A stretch of DNA of 64,000 nt. It comes from Panulirus ornatus. Its lineage: Eukaryota; Arthropoda; Malacostraca; Decapoda; Palinuridae. Where the stretch lies: the NCBI RefSeq assembly GCF_036320965.1, contig NC_092236.1, positions 20,573,018-20,637,017 on the forward strand, written 5' to 3'. Made by a program: the position numbers and the translations under genes. This document shows, piece by piece, positions 1 to 11,827 of this stretch. The notes below the pieces were generated by a model. It was not told the origin of the DNA, did no database searches, and was given only the letters and a program-made list of their open reading frames with translations. Position 1 is the stretch's first letter; each line of letters starts with the position of its first letter.

Positions 1-699
1 CCAAAAAATCCCTAAAATTAATAAGAACAAGAAACAGCCAGCCTCACATGTATTATGAAGGTTGATGAAGGTGAATCCTGTTTTGAGAGACAAAATGGCA
101 TTTCATTTCCCAAAGAGCAAGTGCTCACGCATATGATCAATTGGATCTGCCTATGGGTGAGAAACACATAAACATTAATCTTGCAGTGAGTTAATTCATA
201 TCATGCAAAAGGAAACTTAACAAAATAAAGTCAGAACTGACACATGCAGTCTTGAAAACTTCCTACTTCAAACTAGGGTTATTTCATCTTTACTATTTTC
301 ATAATGGGTAATCTAATTACTTAGAAACATAAATACAAAAATTAAAACACTTATGCCAAGGCCTTCTTCCATCTTAATACAGGCATTCCTGGACATATGA
401 AGATAAAGTTACCCATGCAGTATGAATAAATATAAAGTGGGGACTAGAAAGGTAAATCTGGGTGAGAAGAACCAGGGTACAGAAATCAAGAAAAGTAAAC
501 CTGAGGTGGAAAGGTAAGAGAGTGAGTCAGTGAAACAAATATAAAGTGTTTGGAGATAACAACATGCCCATACAGCATGGTACTTCAAAAGAGTAGTAAA
601 ATTATAACATGCATATTCAGCATACTTTTTATAACAAAATTATAAATATAAGGAAAGTGACATGCAAAAAGAGCTGGGCATCTCAAAAAGTTTGCTTAC
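1..699. other. APEX2 intron 5 sequence, no recognised feature
   Basis: AT-rich sequence downstream (in the gene's sense) of exon 5. I see no further exon, RNA gene or mobile-element motif. Confidence 0.5.
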
Positions 700-918
700 C
701 TCAGTTTCATCAGGATCACAATGATCAATTCGTTTGTGTGAAGTGTTTATATCTCCAAGTATGATAACATGACACCCAGTGGCATGAATTGCAGCTGCTC
801 TCTGTCTAAGTAACTCATAAAAGCGTAATTTGAAAATGCGTCGTTCAGGTTTTTCAGGATCCACACGAGGACAGTAAACATTGATCACAGCCACTTCTAA
901 ATTTGTGCCATCTTTACC
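700..918 (-). CDS. APEX2: APEX2 coding exon 5 (last exon inside the window)
   Basis: Exon of 219 bp (73 codons, phase 0 at both ends) between acceptor attcacag and donor gtaagc at 699. It encodes GKDGTN, AVINVYCPRVDPEKPERRIFK and HVIILGDINTSHKRIDHCDP. GDINTSH is the catalytic Asp/Asn motif of exonuclease III-type nucleases (human GDLNTAHRPIDH). Intron 4 (919-4285) is packed with decayed RTE-type sequence. I found no convincing next exon between 1 and 697, so the rest of the gene lies outside the window. Confidence 0.94.
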
Positions 919-1019
919 CTGTGAATGAAAAAGTTAAAGATCCTTACACTGACAAGAAAAGTTAAGCACCGAGAAGAAATTCTGAAGGGATTATTCTTCG
1001 ATCTTTTCATTAATTGCAT

Positions 1020-1815
1020 TCTTGAATTTATGTATATTTCTCCTGCACTGTTTTCTCAAACTACTTTCTTTTCTTTCTTTATTCATAACATCTTCTGCAG
1101 AGAATCTTTATCAATCCTAACATATATTTCATCTTGATCCATAAATGCCACATACAAATCCATCTGTTTCTCAAAATTACACATTCTTCCTACCAAACAC
1201 CTGATCCATACACCCTTTACCACTCATGCACTGTTTTTTCAAAATACTTTATTTTCTTTCTTCATTCATAACATCTTCCACACAGCATCTTTATCAATCC
1301 CATCATGTACTCTATCCAGATCCATAAATGCCACATTCAAGTCCCTCTGTCTCTCAAAATATTTCTCATGCACATTCTTCAAAGCAAACACCTGATCCAT
1401 ACATCCTTTACCACTCCTCCCCAGTCTGAAGCTCTGTGTATGCCACCACCCTCTCAATCACTACTCTCCATAACATTACAAGATGTACTCAACAAATCTA
1501 TAACTCTGTGGGAAGAACATTAACATTTCACCCCTTGCCTTTATACAATGACAATATACAGACATTCCACCAATTCTACAACAACTCACCAAGAGCCACA
1601 TGTGCACTGAATATCCTAACTGACCATACATAAAGACATGTAATCATCATCTTTCTGAAGACATTCAACTGCAATACTATCCACTCTCAACATTTTGCCA
1701 TGCTTCATTTTGTGCAACACTTTCACCAACTCTTCTCTATTCACCAAATCACTTGCCACAACTCTCTCACTTTGCATAACTCAACATTCAAACATCTCAC
1801 ATCTGCCACTTGTCC
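1020..1815 (-). mobile_element. Old RTE-type fragment, linker to RT motif A, with an internal tandem duplication
   Basis: Read on the minus strand, this decayed copy preserves pieces of the RTE-type RT, including CMDQVFALKNVHEKYFERQ and VAFMDL. It has diverged far more than the 26-28 kb or 55-58 kb copies. The motif-A region is present twice: 1046-1228 and 1229-1411 are about 183-bp tandem copies. It lies in APEX2 intron 4. Confidence 0.7.
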
Positions 1816-1824
1816 TTTACACAT

Positions 1825-3290
1825 GTCTAGACCACTTCAGCACACCCTCTTCAGTTCTCTCAACCATATTCTTCTTACCATCTGTTACACCTCTCTTAAT
1901 CTTTCACTTTTTACTCAATCAATCTTCCTCACAACACATACTCTCCTCAGAAAATTTCATATCCAACACATTCACCCTCTCCTGTATCATCTAAAGGCCA
2001 TGCCTAGCATTCATATAACACTGTAGGCATGACTATATCATTAAACATACCCATCTTTCCATATATTCATCACTGTACCAGGAACTTTATTTCCTTACCA
2101 AACTTATGGCTCACTTCAGCTCCTATGGTTCCATTTGCTGCTATGTCCACTCCTAGGTATCTAAAGTATTTCATTTCCACTAAGTTCTCTCCATTCAAAC
2201 TGACACCCCAACTAACATGTCTCTTTCCACTGTGTTACCTAATAATACTGCTTTTATTCATATCTACTTGAATTCTTTCTTTTCACACACTCCCCTAAAC
2301 TCAAAATCCTACTTCTGTGAATCTGCCACAGACTCTGTATCATCAGCAAATAGCAACTGACTCTCCACCAGGCCCCTCCACCCATGACAAACTGTAGACA
2401 TGCCCCTCTCCCCAATACCCTCACTTGTACCTCCCTAACCACCTCATTCACAAACACTGAGCAGCCACAGTTACATCACATATCCCTATTGCAGACCCAC
2501 CTCCAACTGAAACCACTCACCCTCCTCTCTTTCATCTCACAGACATGCCTTACTGTCTTGGTAAAATTCTTTACTGCTTCCAGCAACTTTACTCCTAAAT
2601 CACATATTCATAACCCCTTTTACAGAGCATCTTTATGAACCCCATCAAATTCTTTCTCTGAATACATAAGTGCCACACACAAATCCTTCTGTTTCTCTAT
2701 ACCTTACTTGCATTCTTAAAAGCAAATACCTCTCCTACTCCTAAAACCATAATGTTCCCCCAAGTCAAAAACTCTGTGCATGCCACCAACCTCTTAACCA
2801 CCAGTCTCCCACTCAACTTTCCAGGCACACTGAACAAACTTATATCTCTCTGATCTGAAATATCATTTTTGTTCCCCTTTAGCTTTATACAGTGTTATCA
2901 TACTGGCATTCTGCCAATCCTCAGCTACTTCACCATGATCCATATATACATGAAAAATCATAACTAAACAATAAATAAGTCATTTCCTTTCTTGAGAAAT
3001 TCAACTGCTATCCTATCCAATCAACACCTTGGTACACTTCATCTTATGCAAGACTCTCACTTTGCATAGCTCTCCAACCCAAACACATTATATCTGCCAC
3101 CCTAACATTAAACATATTCACCAGTCCCTCAAAGTACGCACTCCATCTCCTCTTCACACCATCTCTGCTTGTTATCACCTCCCCATTTGCACCCTTCACC
3201 AATGATCCTGTTTGTCCTGTTTTCTTCACACTATCAATCTCCCTCAAAATGGTTTTCTTATTCTCCCTAAAGTTTTGCTAATACTTGCCC
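1825..3290 (-). mobile_element. Old RTE-type fragment, linker to C-terminal region
   Basis: Minus-strand remnant running from the APE-RT linker (KGANGEVITSRDGVKRRWSA near 3130-3200), through RT motif A near 2640-2680 and the active-site region near 2320-2350, to the thumb and C-terminal region near 1840-1990. Segment order matches the younger copies. Many stops and frameshifts are present. It is probably a separate, older insertion from the fragment at 3291-3800. Confidence 0.7.
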
Positions 3291-3800
3291 CACAAACCTT
3301 TCCATGGTTTACCCCAGAAGTTTCACATGCTCTGGTTCAGTCAATTGACAGCACATTGACCCTGGTATACCACATCATTCCAATTCACTCTATTCCTTGC
3401 ATGCCTCTCACCCTCTGGCATGTTCAGGCCCCGATTGCTAAAAATCTTTTTCACTCCACCCTTCCACCTCCAATTTGGTCTCCCACCTCTCCATCTTCCC
3501 TCCACCTCTGAGACATATATCCTCTTTGTCAACCTTTCCTTAATCATTCTCTCCATAAGTCCAAACTATTTCAACACACCCTCTTCTGCCCTCTCAACCA
3601 CACTCTTTTTACTACCACATATCTCTCTTACCCTTTCATTACTTACTTGATTAAACCACCTTACACCACATGTTGTCCTCAAACATTTAATTTCCAACAC
3701 ATCCATCCTCCTCCATATAACCCCATCTATAGCCCATGCCTTGCAACCATATGATATTGTCGGAACCACCATTCCTTCAAACATACCCACCATTTCCTAT
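3291..3800 (-). mobile_element. Old RTE-type fragment, C-terminal region only
   Basis: Minus-strand 5'-truncated piece encoding MFEGMVVPTISYGCKAWAI, then CLRTTCGVRWFNQVSNERVRE and LTKRIYVSEVEG. These are the C-terminal landmarks of the RTE-type family here. It abuts the linker end of the previous fragment, so the join is an insertion or rearrangement point. Confidence 0.75.
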
Positions 3801-4285
3801 GTTAGCAAGGTAGTATTAGAAACATACATACATAGAGGTGGGAGTGACTTGGCTCCACTTGCAAGAGTGAAAGACAACTTTGGCAAGGCTGTATTACTGG
3901 GAGTAAAATCTCATCAAAGAAATTCTCAATCCAAAGGAGTCCATATTTCCCTGCTACTTGAAAAGCCTTGGGCAGCAGGAACCTTAAAATGAGGCCCTGG
4001 GCAAGACCAGGACCCTTTCACAGAAAGATGCTTGGGGTAGTTATAAGAAGAAAAAATACAGCATACCTACAAATGTTACTAGACTCAGCAAGCAATGGTA
4101 TCCCTGAAGATACCATCCATACATCTCTCTTTTCTATTTCACAAGCAGGTTATCAAGAAGAATACTTGAGTCCTAGTACTACAATGGAAAACACAGTGTA
4201 TTAGATAGGAACAGATAACCTGGTAGGCATTACCTAATTGATAACAGCTGATACAATGTTAACAGAGAAACTCTATAACTTTCAC
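3801..4285. other. APEX2 intron 4, unassigned
   Basis: No recognised gene or element between the RTE fragment and exon 4. Confidence 0.45.
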
Positions 4286-4413
4286 CTTAAAAGTATGTTG
4301 TGTAATGACAGCCCGACCCTCACTGTCTAGATCCTTTAATTCATCCTCTGACCACGCAGTAAGCAGAGCTTCCACGGTCCCAACTCTATCATGTAACTCA
4401 CCCCCATACATTC
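4286..4413 (-). CDS. APEX2: APEX2 coding exon 4
   Basis: Exon of 128 bp following acceptor tttttag and ending before donor gtgaaa at 4285. It encodes G-MYGGELHDRVG, then SEDELKDLDSEGRAVITQH, matching the human stretch EEELRALDSEGRALLTQH in order and spacing. It joins exon 3 in phase 1 and exon 5 in phase 0. Intron 3 (4414-8288) holds a Rex1/CR1-like LINE remnant and the 7170-7860 repeat array. Confidence 0.93.
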
Positions 4414-5400
4414 CTAAAAAAAGGTTAAAGCAATATGAAATAGACTGAAAACATAAGTAACATAAAGAAAACAATACATAGGCTGTGGTATCTTCAGCAT
4501 CCCTAACATAACATGACATGTCACATTACAAGAAAGAAATTGTGTCATAAAGAACTAAGAAAAACTTTGGCAAAATTTCTATGTAGAATATTCTGATAAA
4601 TCTAAAAAGTTAAAGCAGATGGAGTATAAATACAGAGACTGTATATCAGATTCTCATCAAAATAAAACATGCATACCTCAAGCTAGACAGAACAACAGGC
4701 TATGGAATTACATCAATTTTGTTTAGTGGAATCAACCATCTACCTACTTAGTATATTCTCCATTTCCAATCATTTGAGAAAAATGAGATGTGTATGGGTT
4801 CTTAACTTAGGATCACTGCAATAAAGCAAGTAAGCCTTCTATATCTATAATGCATTTCATAATCATTCATACACATTCCAACTTGAGTTGTTACATGAGA
4901 CATGTCAATATCAAATATGATATACCAGCTGGAAAAGGTGATCATGCAAAGCTCAAGTATAACTATGGTAAAAGAGAACATTAAAAGAACAAAGGTAAGA
5001 CAAGACATAAAAAGATATAATCTCTGAACCTACACAAGCCTCAATAATTTCTATAACATAAACTGCGAAATGGAGTTCAGAAGCCAAGAACCAGGGCTTT
5101 ATGTGAGATGGTCTGTAAAACTTACATTGATGGAGTAGAAAGATGGGTACCTCAAACCTTAAATATGGAAGGAATGGTAAAAAAAAAAAAAGAAAACATT
5201 AAATAAAAGGTATCAAAGAACAAAGGATCTTTGAGACGTGCAGGGACATTTGCAAGATACAAAAGAGCAAGAAATGAGGATAACAAGATGAGAAAGGAGG
5301 AACAAAGAACTTTAAAAAGAATATTATGAACAAGGCAGTAGAAAATCTAAAACATTTACATAAATTCATCGTCAGTTGTCCTTTAAAGAACAACTACTTA
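4414..5400. other. APEX2 intron 3, unassigned part
   Basis: AT-rich sequence without recognised coding motifs. A short A-run occurs near 5180. Confidence 0.45.
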
Positions 5401-6500
5401 GACTAAGGGGATCAGAGCAAAGAATTGTAAAGGATGTTGAAAGGATAAGTGAGGAACTGCATAACATATTCAAAAGTGTTCTTATAGAGTGAGTCTGAAT
5501 TGGTGTGATGGTAAACTTAGAAATTGAGAAATCTGTAAAATTTATCAACAGAATACTATAAGGTTCTGACCCACACGAGGCTCATGGTTCTCAGGAAATT
5601 TACCAAATGTGCTGAGGATGTGTGTAGACATTTAAGACAAACCACCAGAAATACTGTTCAAGTTTTCACAGGAGAAAGGCAACACGCCATGAGAACAAAA
5701 AAAGGGCAAACATCATACCTATCTCTAAGAAAGAAAACTGGGTGTAAGGCACTGGATTACAAGACAGTCTCATTAATGAGTCTGGGGTGTAAGATTTTGG
5801 AAAAGATAACTAGAAAGCAAGTGGATGACTTTCTAGAGTTCTACAAGAGAAAGAGCTCTATTTTAGACAGAAGGAAGGTTGGATGGAATATACTTATCTG
5901 GACTGCAACTGACAGTGTAATGCATGAGAAGGTGAATAAGATGCTGGATCACCAGGCACAAATAAGGGGGAACTTTTCTGATGGATAGATTATCTCGGTG
6001 GAAGGAAACAGTAGACACATGTTGGGGAACCTTTTCCAGAAGGGTTGAGGTGACCATCGGAATGCCATGGGGTTGTTGTGGGACCTCTACTGTTCTTGAT
6101 CTAAGTAAATGACTTGCCTGAAGGGATGGATTCCCTTCATATACAGGTAAGGAAATATCTAGGAAGCTGTTCATACCCTACATAAGGCCAAAACTAGAAT
6201 GGGCTTCTCAATCTACTTAAAGAAGCAAAAAGAGGAAAAAGAGAAGGTTCGGAGGAGGACAACAAAGATGGTAGGAGAACTGAGAGCCAAGTTACAGGGA
6301 AAGACTAGAGGCTGTAAATCTAATAACCTTGGAGAAGTGTGAGGGGTGTTGTGAAACTTTAAATTTTCAAAACAAATCAATGATGTAAACAGTGAGCAGT
6401 TCTTTGAGACATGATGCAATAGACAAACCAGATGACAGTATAAAATTAAGCAAGGGACTTGTTTAAAAGGACATAATGAAGTCCTTTTATAGTATATAGG
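5400..6500 (+). mobile_element. Rex1/CR1-like LINE remnant (RT middle to C-terminus)
   Basis: Decayed plus-strand RT. Near 5755-5850 a frame reads DYKTVSLMSLGCKILEKITRK, resembling the RT block YRPVSLTSVVCKILEKIIR. Near 6085-6125 another frame reads VGPLLFLI and VNDLPEGMDS (motif B region [23 protein letters not shown]). Near 6185-6430 come RPKLEWAS, RRRTTKMVGEL and INDVNSEQFF, matching the usual C-terminal blocks RPKLEYA, RRATKMVPEL and INGIDDVN. Frames change several times, so it is a pseudogene. It is unrelated to the RTE-type family. Confidence 0.75.
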
Positions 6501-7169
6501 TGGTGAATAATGGAACAGAATAACTGTCTATATGATAAATACAGAAAGCAGACATAAATCTATAAAGTTGCATGATAGTAGAGAACGTTCAAGAGATAGT
6601 GCTCAATGAATGTATTCCCCCTCCCCCTATGCAATCCAAATGGATCATTACACTTTTATCAACAATAATTTAGCCACCATCTACCACAGACCTTCCATAC
6701 ATACCACCTGCCTTCTATCCTACTTTCCATTCCCAACATACCAAGAGGGATCATAAGTTTGAAGTCGCCAGATGGTCACAAAACTTCAAGGTAAAAGTGT
6801 CCCACTACACCCACTGATTTATCTATGAAACACTAGCAGGGAATTCTACCTCTTTGCTTGCTAAACCCCTCTGCTCTATCATCATCTCCCTCTTTCCGTC
6901 AAAATGCCCTCCTGTCTGGAGGATTTATGTCTCTCTAATACCACCATCAACAACCCTAAAATCTCTCAAAGTTATGAACCATCGCTATCATCCCAACCTC
7001 CATCTTATTAATGACACTTGGCTAATTAGGCTTCTATAGAAACTGCAAAATTAACAGATCCTATGTGACATAATAACTAACTGTCTCTATGACTGACTGC
7101 CTCATCAGCTTCTCAAGACTTAATCCATCATAATCTTGAGAAATGCCAAATATCTGTGGCTCTCACTTT
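6501..7169. other. APEX2 intron 3, unassigned part
   Basis: No recognised feature. Composition becomes C-rich on the plus strand toward the repeat array that follows. Confidence 0.4.
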
Positions 7170-7860
7170 CACTGACTTCCACACAATATAATTCAGCAAC
7201 CTCATCAAGATGTCACAAAGATGTAAAAAAAGAGATCCAGACAGCTCCTCACCTTAACAAAACCTTTGAATTCTTGCTCAACCTCATCCAGAACCCTCTA
7301 CCAACCTTATCTATTCAATCTTACCAACTGCAACTGTAATTGGTGCCCACAGGAGAGTGTTAAAAATGAATGCAGTTCACACCGATCTTCACTCTGACCA
7401 AACCTTCAAACTCATGCACAAACTCACCTACAATATCATACATCAAATTCAGTCTCAGCCCTACAAAGCTGCCACAAAGAAAGTGCAACAATCTTCCTAT
7501 CAACCTCACCCTTAACCTCAACGACTGCTAGTGATATCCTGGACGACAGTTGCCTTACAAGACAGCAATGCCCCATAGGACAGTATTAAAAAGAGCAATC
7601 CAAGCCAATATTCACCCTAAGCAACTTTCAGACTTATGCACAACCTCAACCTAAACCTCATCTGCAATATACCAACCTCTTCAAGTTGCCAACAAGAACA
7701 CAGAGAGAGATGTTCACACAACTACTTAGCCCTATCATAACCTTTCAGCTCATATACACGCCACATACAACCTTCCTATCCACCTCGCCATTAATCTAAC
7801 CCTCAACCTCAACAGTTGCTACAACTACCCCAGGGGACTTCTACCTCACTGGACAATGTA
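7170..7860. repeat. Degenerate tandem array of an about 230-260 bp repeat
   Basis: Recurring landmarks appear in order: a (C)CACAGGA-like start (near 7345, 7575, 7830), then ACTCATGCACAA or ACTTATGCACAA, CAACCTCA runs, a TGCCACAAAG block, and CCTATCAACCTCACC. Spacing of starts is about 230 then 255 bp. The same landmarks in the same order and strand occur at 30760-31545 in TRMU intron 1. No coding capacity is evident. Confidence 0.7.
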
Positions 7861-8288
7861 AAAAAATAAAGAAAATAAATTGGGAGAAAAATGGAATGAA
7901 AACAAGAGTATTCCTTTGAGTAAAGGAAAAACAAAAATGTGTGTCAAAAACAAAGAACACAAAATTATCCATAAAGAAAAATCACCAATACAGCACCAAT
8001 ACAGACACAAAATTATCCATATGGAATAATCACCAATACAGACACTGAAGGTGAAACAGAGCCAAAATTCTGATGTTACAGTAGCAGGAATGAAACACAT
8101 TAGAAAGATGTAGTGAAGCACATGATGGCAGATTCATTTCAAAACTAACAAAGGTGTGTTCTAAAGTGAAGATTTCTTACTAAAAATACAACTTATAGTC
8201 TGAAATACTGATATAAACATAAAATAATGAAGCAGATAAATACAAGAACAAATGAGCAATGCAACAGAACCTCTACAGACCCAGATAC
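7861..8288. other. APEX2 intron 3, unassigned part next to exon 3
   Basis: Contains a short local duplication (ACAAAATTATCCATA near 7960 and 8010, with repeated CACCAATACAG units). Nothing else recognised. Confidence 0.4.
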
Positions 8289-8362
8289 CTGACAATCCCT
8301 CTTGGGCAGCAGAGGGAGTAGCATGCTGTGAGCAATATGTGGCAACACCAGAGTATCCACTC
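8289..8362 (-). CDS. APEX2: APEX2 coding exon 3
   Basis: Exon of 74 bp. After acceptor cttacag it encodes SGYSGVATYC, then ATPSAAQEGLSG, the most conserved APEX2 block in this region (human SGYSGVATFC and EEGLSG). The donor is gtatct at 8288. The first G closes the Arg codon from exon 2 and the final G opens a Gly codon completed by exon 4. Intron 2 is only about 0.4 kb, the one compact intron of the gene here. Confidence 0.92.
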
Positions 8363-8784
8363 CTGTAAGAGGAAAGAGGATCTTCAAATAGTCATACTGT
8401 GATGTTACTTACAGTAATTCTAAAATTCCATTATAAACAAAAATTTTCACAAAAAAACAAGTTACTAAGAAATATTCCAGAGAAAATAAAGAATAGAACC
8501 TCTCATATTCCTAACCCATAGGCAAATACAATACTAAGAAGTGCTAATATATAGAAATGACGGTACAACCAAAAATTAAAAGGAAATAGCCAGGAAAAGC
8601 TTCAAAAAAGATAACAATATAATTAAAAGAAAACATTGCAGTACAGAATAATAAAAAATCAACAACAGCAAATTTGTGTTTTGGTATTCCAAGAAACATA
8701 AGATACAAATTTACTGTACATTCTTACATACATTTTTTCATAAGTGTAATAATATTAATACTCAACATTATAGAAGATACTTCC

Positions 8785-8854
8785 CTTTTCCTTGAAAAAT
8801 TAAAATAGGAAGAGTAGCCATCCACAATAGCTTGGGGTTCCTCCAGCATGTCCC
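8785..8854 (-). CDS. APEX2: APEX2 coding exon 2 (too short for an ORF scan; non-canonical donor)
   Basis: Exon of 70 bp found by homology. After acceptor ttgcag the frame reads RDMLEEPQAIVDGY, then SSYFNFSRK, matching the APEX2 segment between ETKVT and SGYSG (human: GYNSYFSFSRNR). The first two bases complete the Arg codon split from exon 1, and the last two pair with the first base of exon 3 to give Arg. The donor reads AAAAG then ggaagt, where gtaagt would be perfect, so the required GT is GG at 8784-8783. This is either a sequencing or allelic change or an unusual donor. The next GT (8780-8779) would put exon 3 out of frame. Confidence 0.85.
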
Positions 8855-10699
8855 CTGCAATAAAGTAGTGTAAATTCATATGTCGCCTCATTCTTTTAAA
8901 CTATAGCTGTATAACACAAGGTCAGTAAAAGAAGTCATACTAGGATAACTATCCACCTTATCCATCACAGCAGTGTGCAATGAATATAAAAAACAGCAGC
9001 AAAATAAAAAAACCTGCAGACATTTTAATCACCATAATCAACCATATAGACATGACCAATCCAATCATAGTTAACCTAAAACTGGTACCAATAAGTTTGA
9101 CATTTTAATTAAAATCTAATTAACTTTGATGTACTGTATTCATAATACCATAATAACTGCCTCTGAAAGGTAAATCATGACACTGAAAAAGATTAACTAT
9201 ACATGATATATATATACAAATCTATTTTCTGCCCCAAGAGCCATTTCTATGGCTTCCCACAGCACACTAAGCTAGCCACATCCACTGGGTGGTAACACAA
9301 GTCAAAAAGTGTGATGTTTTATGTATGTCTGTGAGGTGAGTGCAGCACAACTAAGAAAGTGTTCAGTTGTTAAAGTATGGAGGGCATATCGAGGAAATGG
9401 CTGGTCATTTAATATGCTGAATCAGTATTTGTAATGTTGCAGAGATGGGCAGTATCAAGAATGAAGAAAGTGCAATTTGCACACACTTGGGGTTTGTAGT
9501 TTCAACTCCTAAAAGTATGCCTTTTGGAAGAGAATTTAAGACTGCTTTGGGATGGTTGTTCTCTGTGCCTGTTGAATAATTTTTATGTACACTATACATT
9601 TTGTTGGTCATGTTTGGTGGGGAAAGGGGATCTGTAAGTACATATTGTTGATGCGTAAAGCAGGTCAAAAATCTTATTTCTACTCGGGGGTTGTTGGTTG
9701 GTTATACAAGGGTTTTGTTGAAAGAGATCCAGTGCTGTTGCAAAGAACTGAAAGTCGAGCATATGGAAATGAAGCTGTATTGAAAGATTTCTTTTGTGGT
9801 ACACGAGATGAATGTTTGTTGTTGCTGGGCATATGGTTGATTTAAAATTCTGGGAGATGCTACACATCAAGTCTCACATTTTAACTCAACCCTTCAGTGT
9901 ATGGAACCCAGCAATAACACTCTCAGCAAGATCTGTCAAAACCACGTTTCCTCTCCCTGATGTAGTAAATGATGTAAAAACAGATGCAAATGTTCTATCT
10001 GACAGACTTTAACAATACTTTTACCTCTAATATATAATCAAGAAAAATCTTAATCTCACTGTTTTCACTAATGGGATTATCAGGAAGTTCTTATCCATCC
10101 CCATCATAAAATGCTAACCAAATAATGAGTTAAAATTCAAATTACTCAATCTTTCCTAATCATAGCCCTAGCCTGTATCAAGGAAACCCAGAAGAAGACA
10201 ATAGTTCAATAAAATCCAGTACAGTAATAATTGAGGCACAGGGAAAAATAGACTGTAGAATACCAGTTTTAAGGCACCATTGAAAAAACTTAAGGATATG
10301 GATGAAATGCATTATGGTATACTTTTTGGTAGAAGTAATTTAAATTAAGGTAACGTGATTTGGAGCATTAAATTTACTTGTTAAACTAATAGATAATGGT
10401 ATTACGGTGAGGACCTAAGACGATATGAAACTGTGGGATAAACAAAAATCACAAATCACCTATCCCTAGCAACGTCAATTTGTTTCCGATAATCGTTAAA
10501 CATAAATCAAGCTACAAGCATTCAGATGCCGAGAAGTTTGTTTACTAAAAGTGTCTAGTGTTTGCCGGGTATGATGACTTTCCACAGCTCCAACCAAACA
10601 ATAAGGTGAGAGGAAGATGACAATATCTTGGGTATACTTGAGTGAGAACCGAATCCCAAATCTTCGCATAATAAACATGTATCTCATAACACAGCTCAC
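8855..10699. other. APEX2 intron 1, no recognised element
   Basis: 1.85 kb of AT-rich sequence. Short ORFs here lack recognised motifs and overlap on both strands, so I do not call genes. Confidence 0.5.
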
Positions 10700-10820
10700 T
10701 TGTAACTTTGGTCTCTTGAAAACATACAATATCTGCTTCTAGGCCTGACAAAAGTTTCTTCATGTCAGTCTTAAAGGAACGAAGGCCATTTATATTCCAA
10801 CTGAGAATTCGGAAAGACAT
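10700..10820 (-). CDS. APEX2: APEX2 (AP endonuclease 2), coding exon 1
   Basis: APEX2 is a nuclear exonuclease III-family enzyme (AP endonuclease, 3'-5' exonuclease and 3'-phosphodiesterase) acting in base excision and single-strand-break repair. This exon encodes 40 residues plus one base. It starts at an ATG and carries the family N-terminus SWNINGLR (catalytic Asn region), then EADIVCFQETK, where Glu is the metal ligand. It ends ACAA before donor gtgagc at 10699. Five exons (10700-10820, 8785-8854, 8289-8362, 4286-4413, 700-918) join in phase to give 204 codons that follow the animal APEX2 order without gaps. The C-terminal half, including the rest of the nuclease domain and the usual PIP box and GRF zinc finger, would lie left of base 1. 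The gene is divergent from TRMU at 30401. I see no clear TATA box upstream. Similarity was judged by eye. Confidence 0.93.
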
Positions 10821-11820
10821 TGTTTACAATGTCGTCAATTTCGCGGTTGACATTCGTTATTATATCGCAGAAAAGTTTTAAATTGTTTTCATTAAGTCTA
10901 CAAGCAAACATCGCATGAATACGTTTGGCACTAACTAAGTCAAACTCAATTTTTAGATTCGTTGTGTCTTTTCTAAATTTGATAGCTTTTAAGTACTAAA
11001 TGAAAGTTTTAATGTTGAATTAAGTTTGTGCTAGATAAGAACGAGGATTATCTTGCATAAATAATGGATTAGATGTATTTACTAAAAATTCACATGGCTT
11101 TTATAATAGAAACACATTATGAAATAAAAACAACATGCATGATACGTTTATCAAAATTCCTAGGTTAGGACAGAACGTCATGATACATTCACTCTGAACT
11201 TTATACAGTTAAAACTAGATGGCATGACAAAACGACAAACAAATTAACTATGATATACATTGAAAATACTATTTAGTAACAAATGATACCAATCAAGTTA
11301 GTAATTCGAACTTTAGACCTATTAACCGTCAAACCACTTGAGGTTGGTCGGTCACGTTCAACTAATAAACACCAACTGAAAAAAAAATTCATGTTGTTCA
11401 TCTGTTAAAGGTAAGGCAGGGACCATTCAAAGATCACATGCTCTCGCCCAATGTATATTGTCCATGATAAGCAAAAAAAAAAAAAAAAAAATTACAAAGC
11501 CCTACAGTTGACAAAGATGTGTATACAAAGAGCCTATTTTCCCTTTTAATACTTTGCTATAAAAGATCTGACAGCCGACCTAAAATGAAACTTTCTATAA
11601 TTGTTCAAGCACCAAGAGATAGGTTATCCCACTCGAGTATGATTTATCGGCCCAGTGAATGTGTAAATAAGGACTTCTTAACCCTTACCATAGTGCTGAT
11701 CAGTATCTTAGGCGCTCCAAGATGCACTAAAATGGAAAATTTGTGCCCATAAACACAAACCACACCTTTGCTGAGATATTTCACGTTCTTTCTTCCTCCC
11801 TGGTAATGGAGCGACGTTGG
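10821..11820. other. APEX2 upstream region
   Basis: Flank immediately upstream of the APEX2 start. No TATA box is obvious close to 10820. A poly(A) run lies at about 11474-11491. Nothing else recognised. Confidence 0.4.
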
Positions 11821-11827
11821 GTGTGCT

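Noticed and set aside
1..170. Possible sixth APEX2 exon after an AG near 152 on the minus strand
   Set aside because: The frame stops after about 16 codons and does not match the expected APEX2 segment.
7170..7860. CRISPR-like array
   Set aside because: Units are 230-260 bp and degenerate, in an animal intron; no short identical repeats with unique spacers.
8281..8387. Minus-strand frame MKILFPLTGVDTLVLPH as a separate small protein
   Set aside because: It is an out-of-frame reading over APEX2 exon 3.
9585..9870. Overlapping frames on both strands in APEX2 intron 1
   Set aside because: No motif, no splice-site support, and opposite-strand overlap typical of chance ORFs.
10496..10729. Extension of APEX2 exon 1 beyond ETKVT
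   Set aside because: The family alignment stops at a GTGAGC donor; the read-through sequence has no APEX2 similarity.
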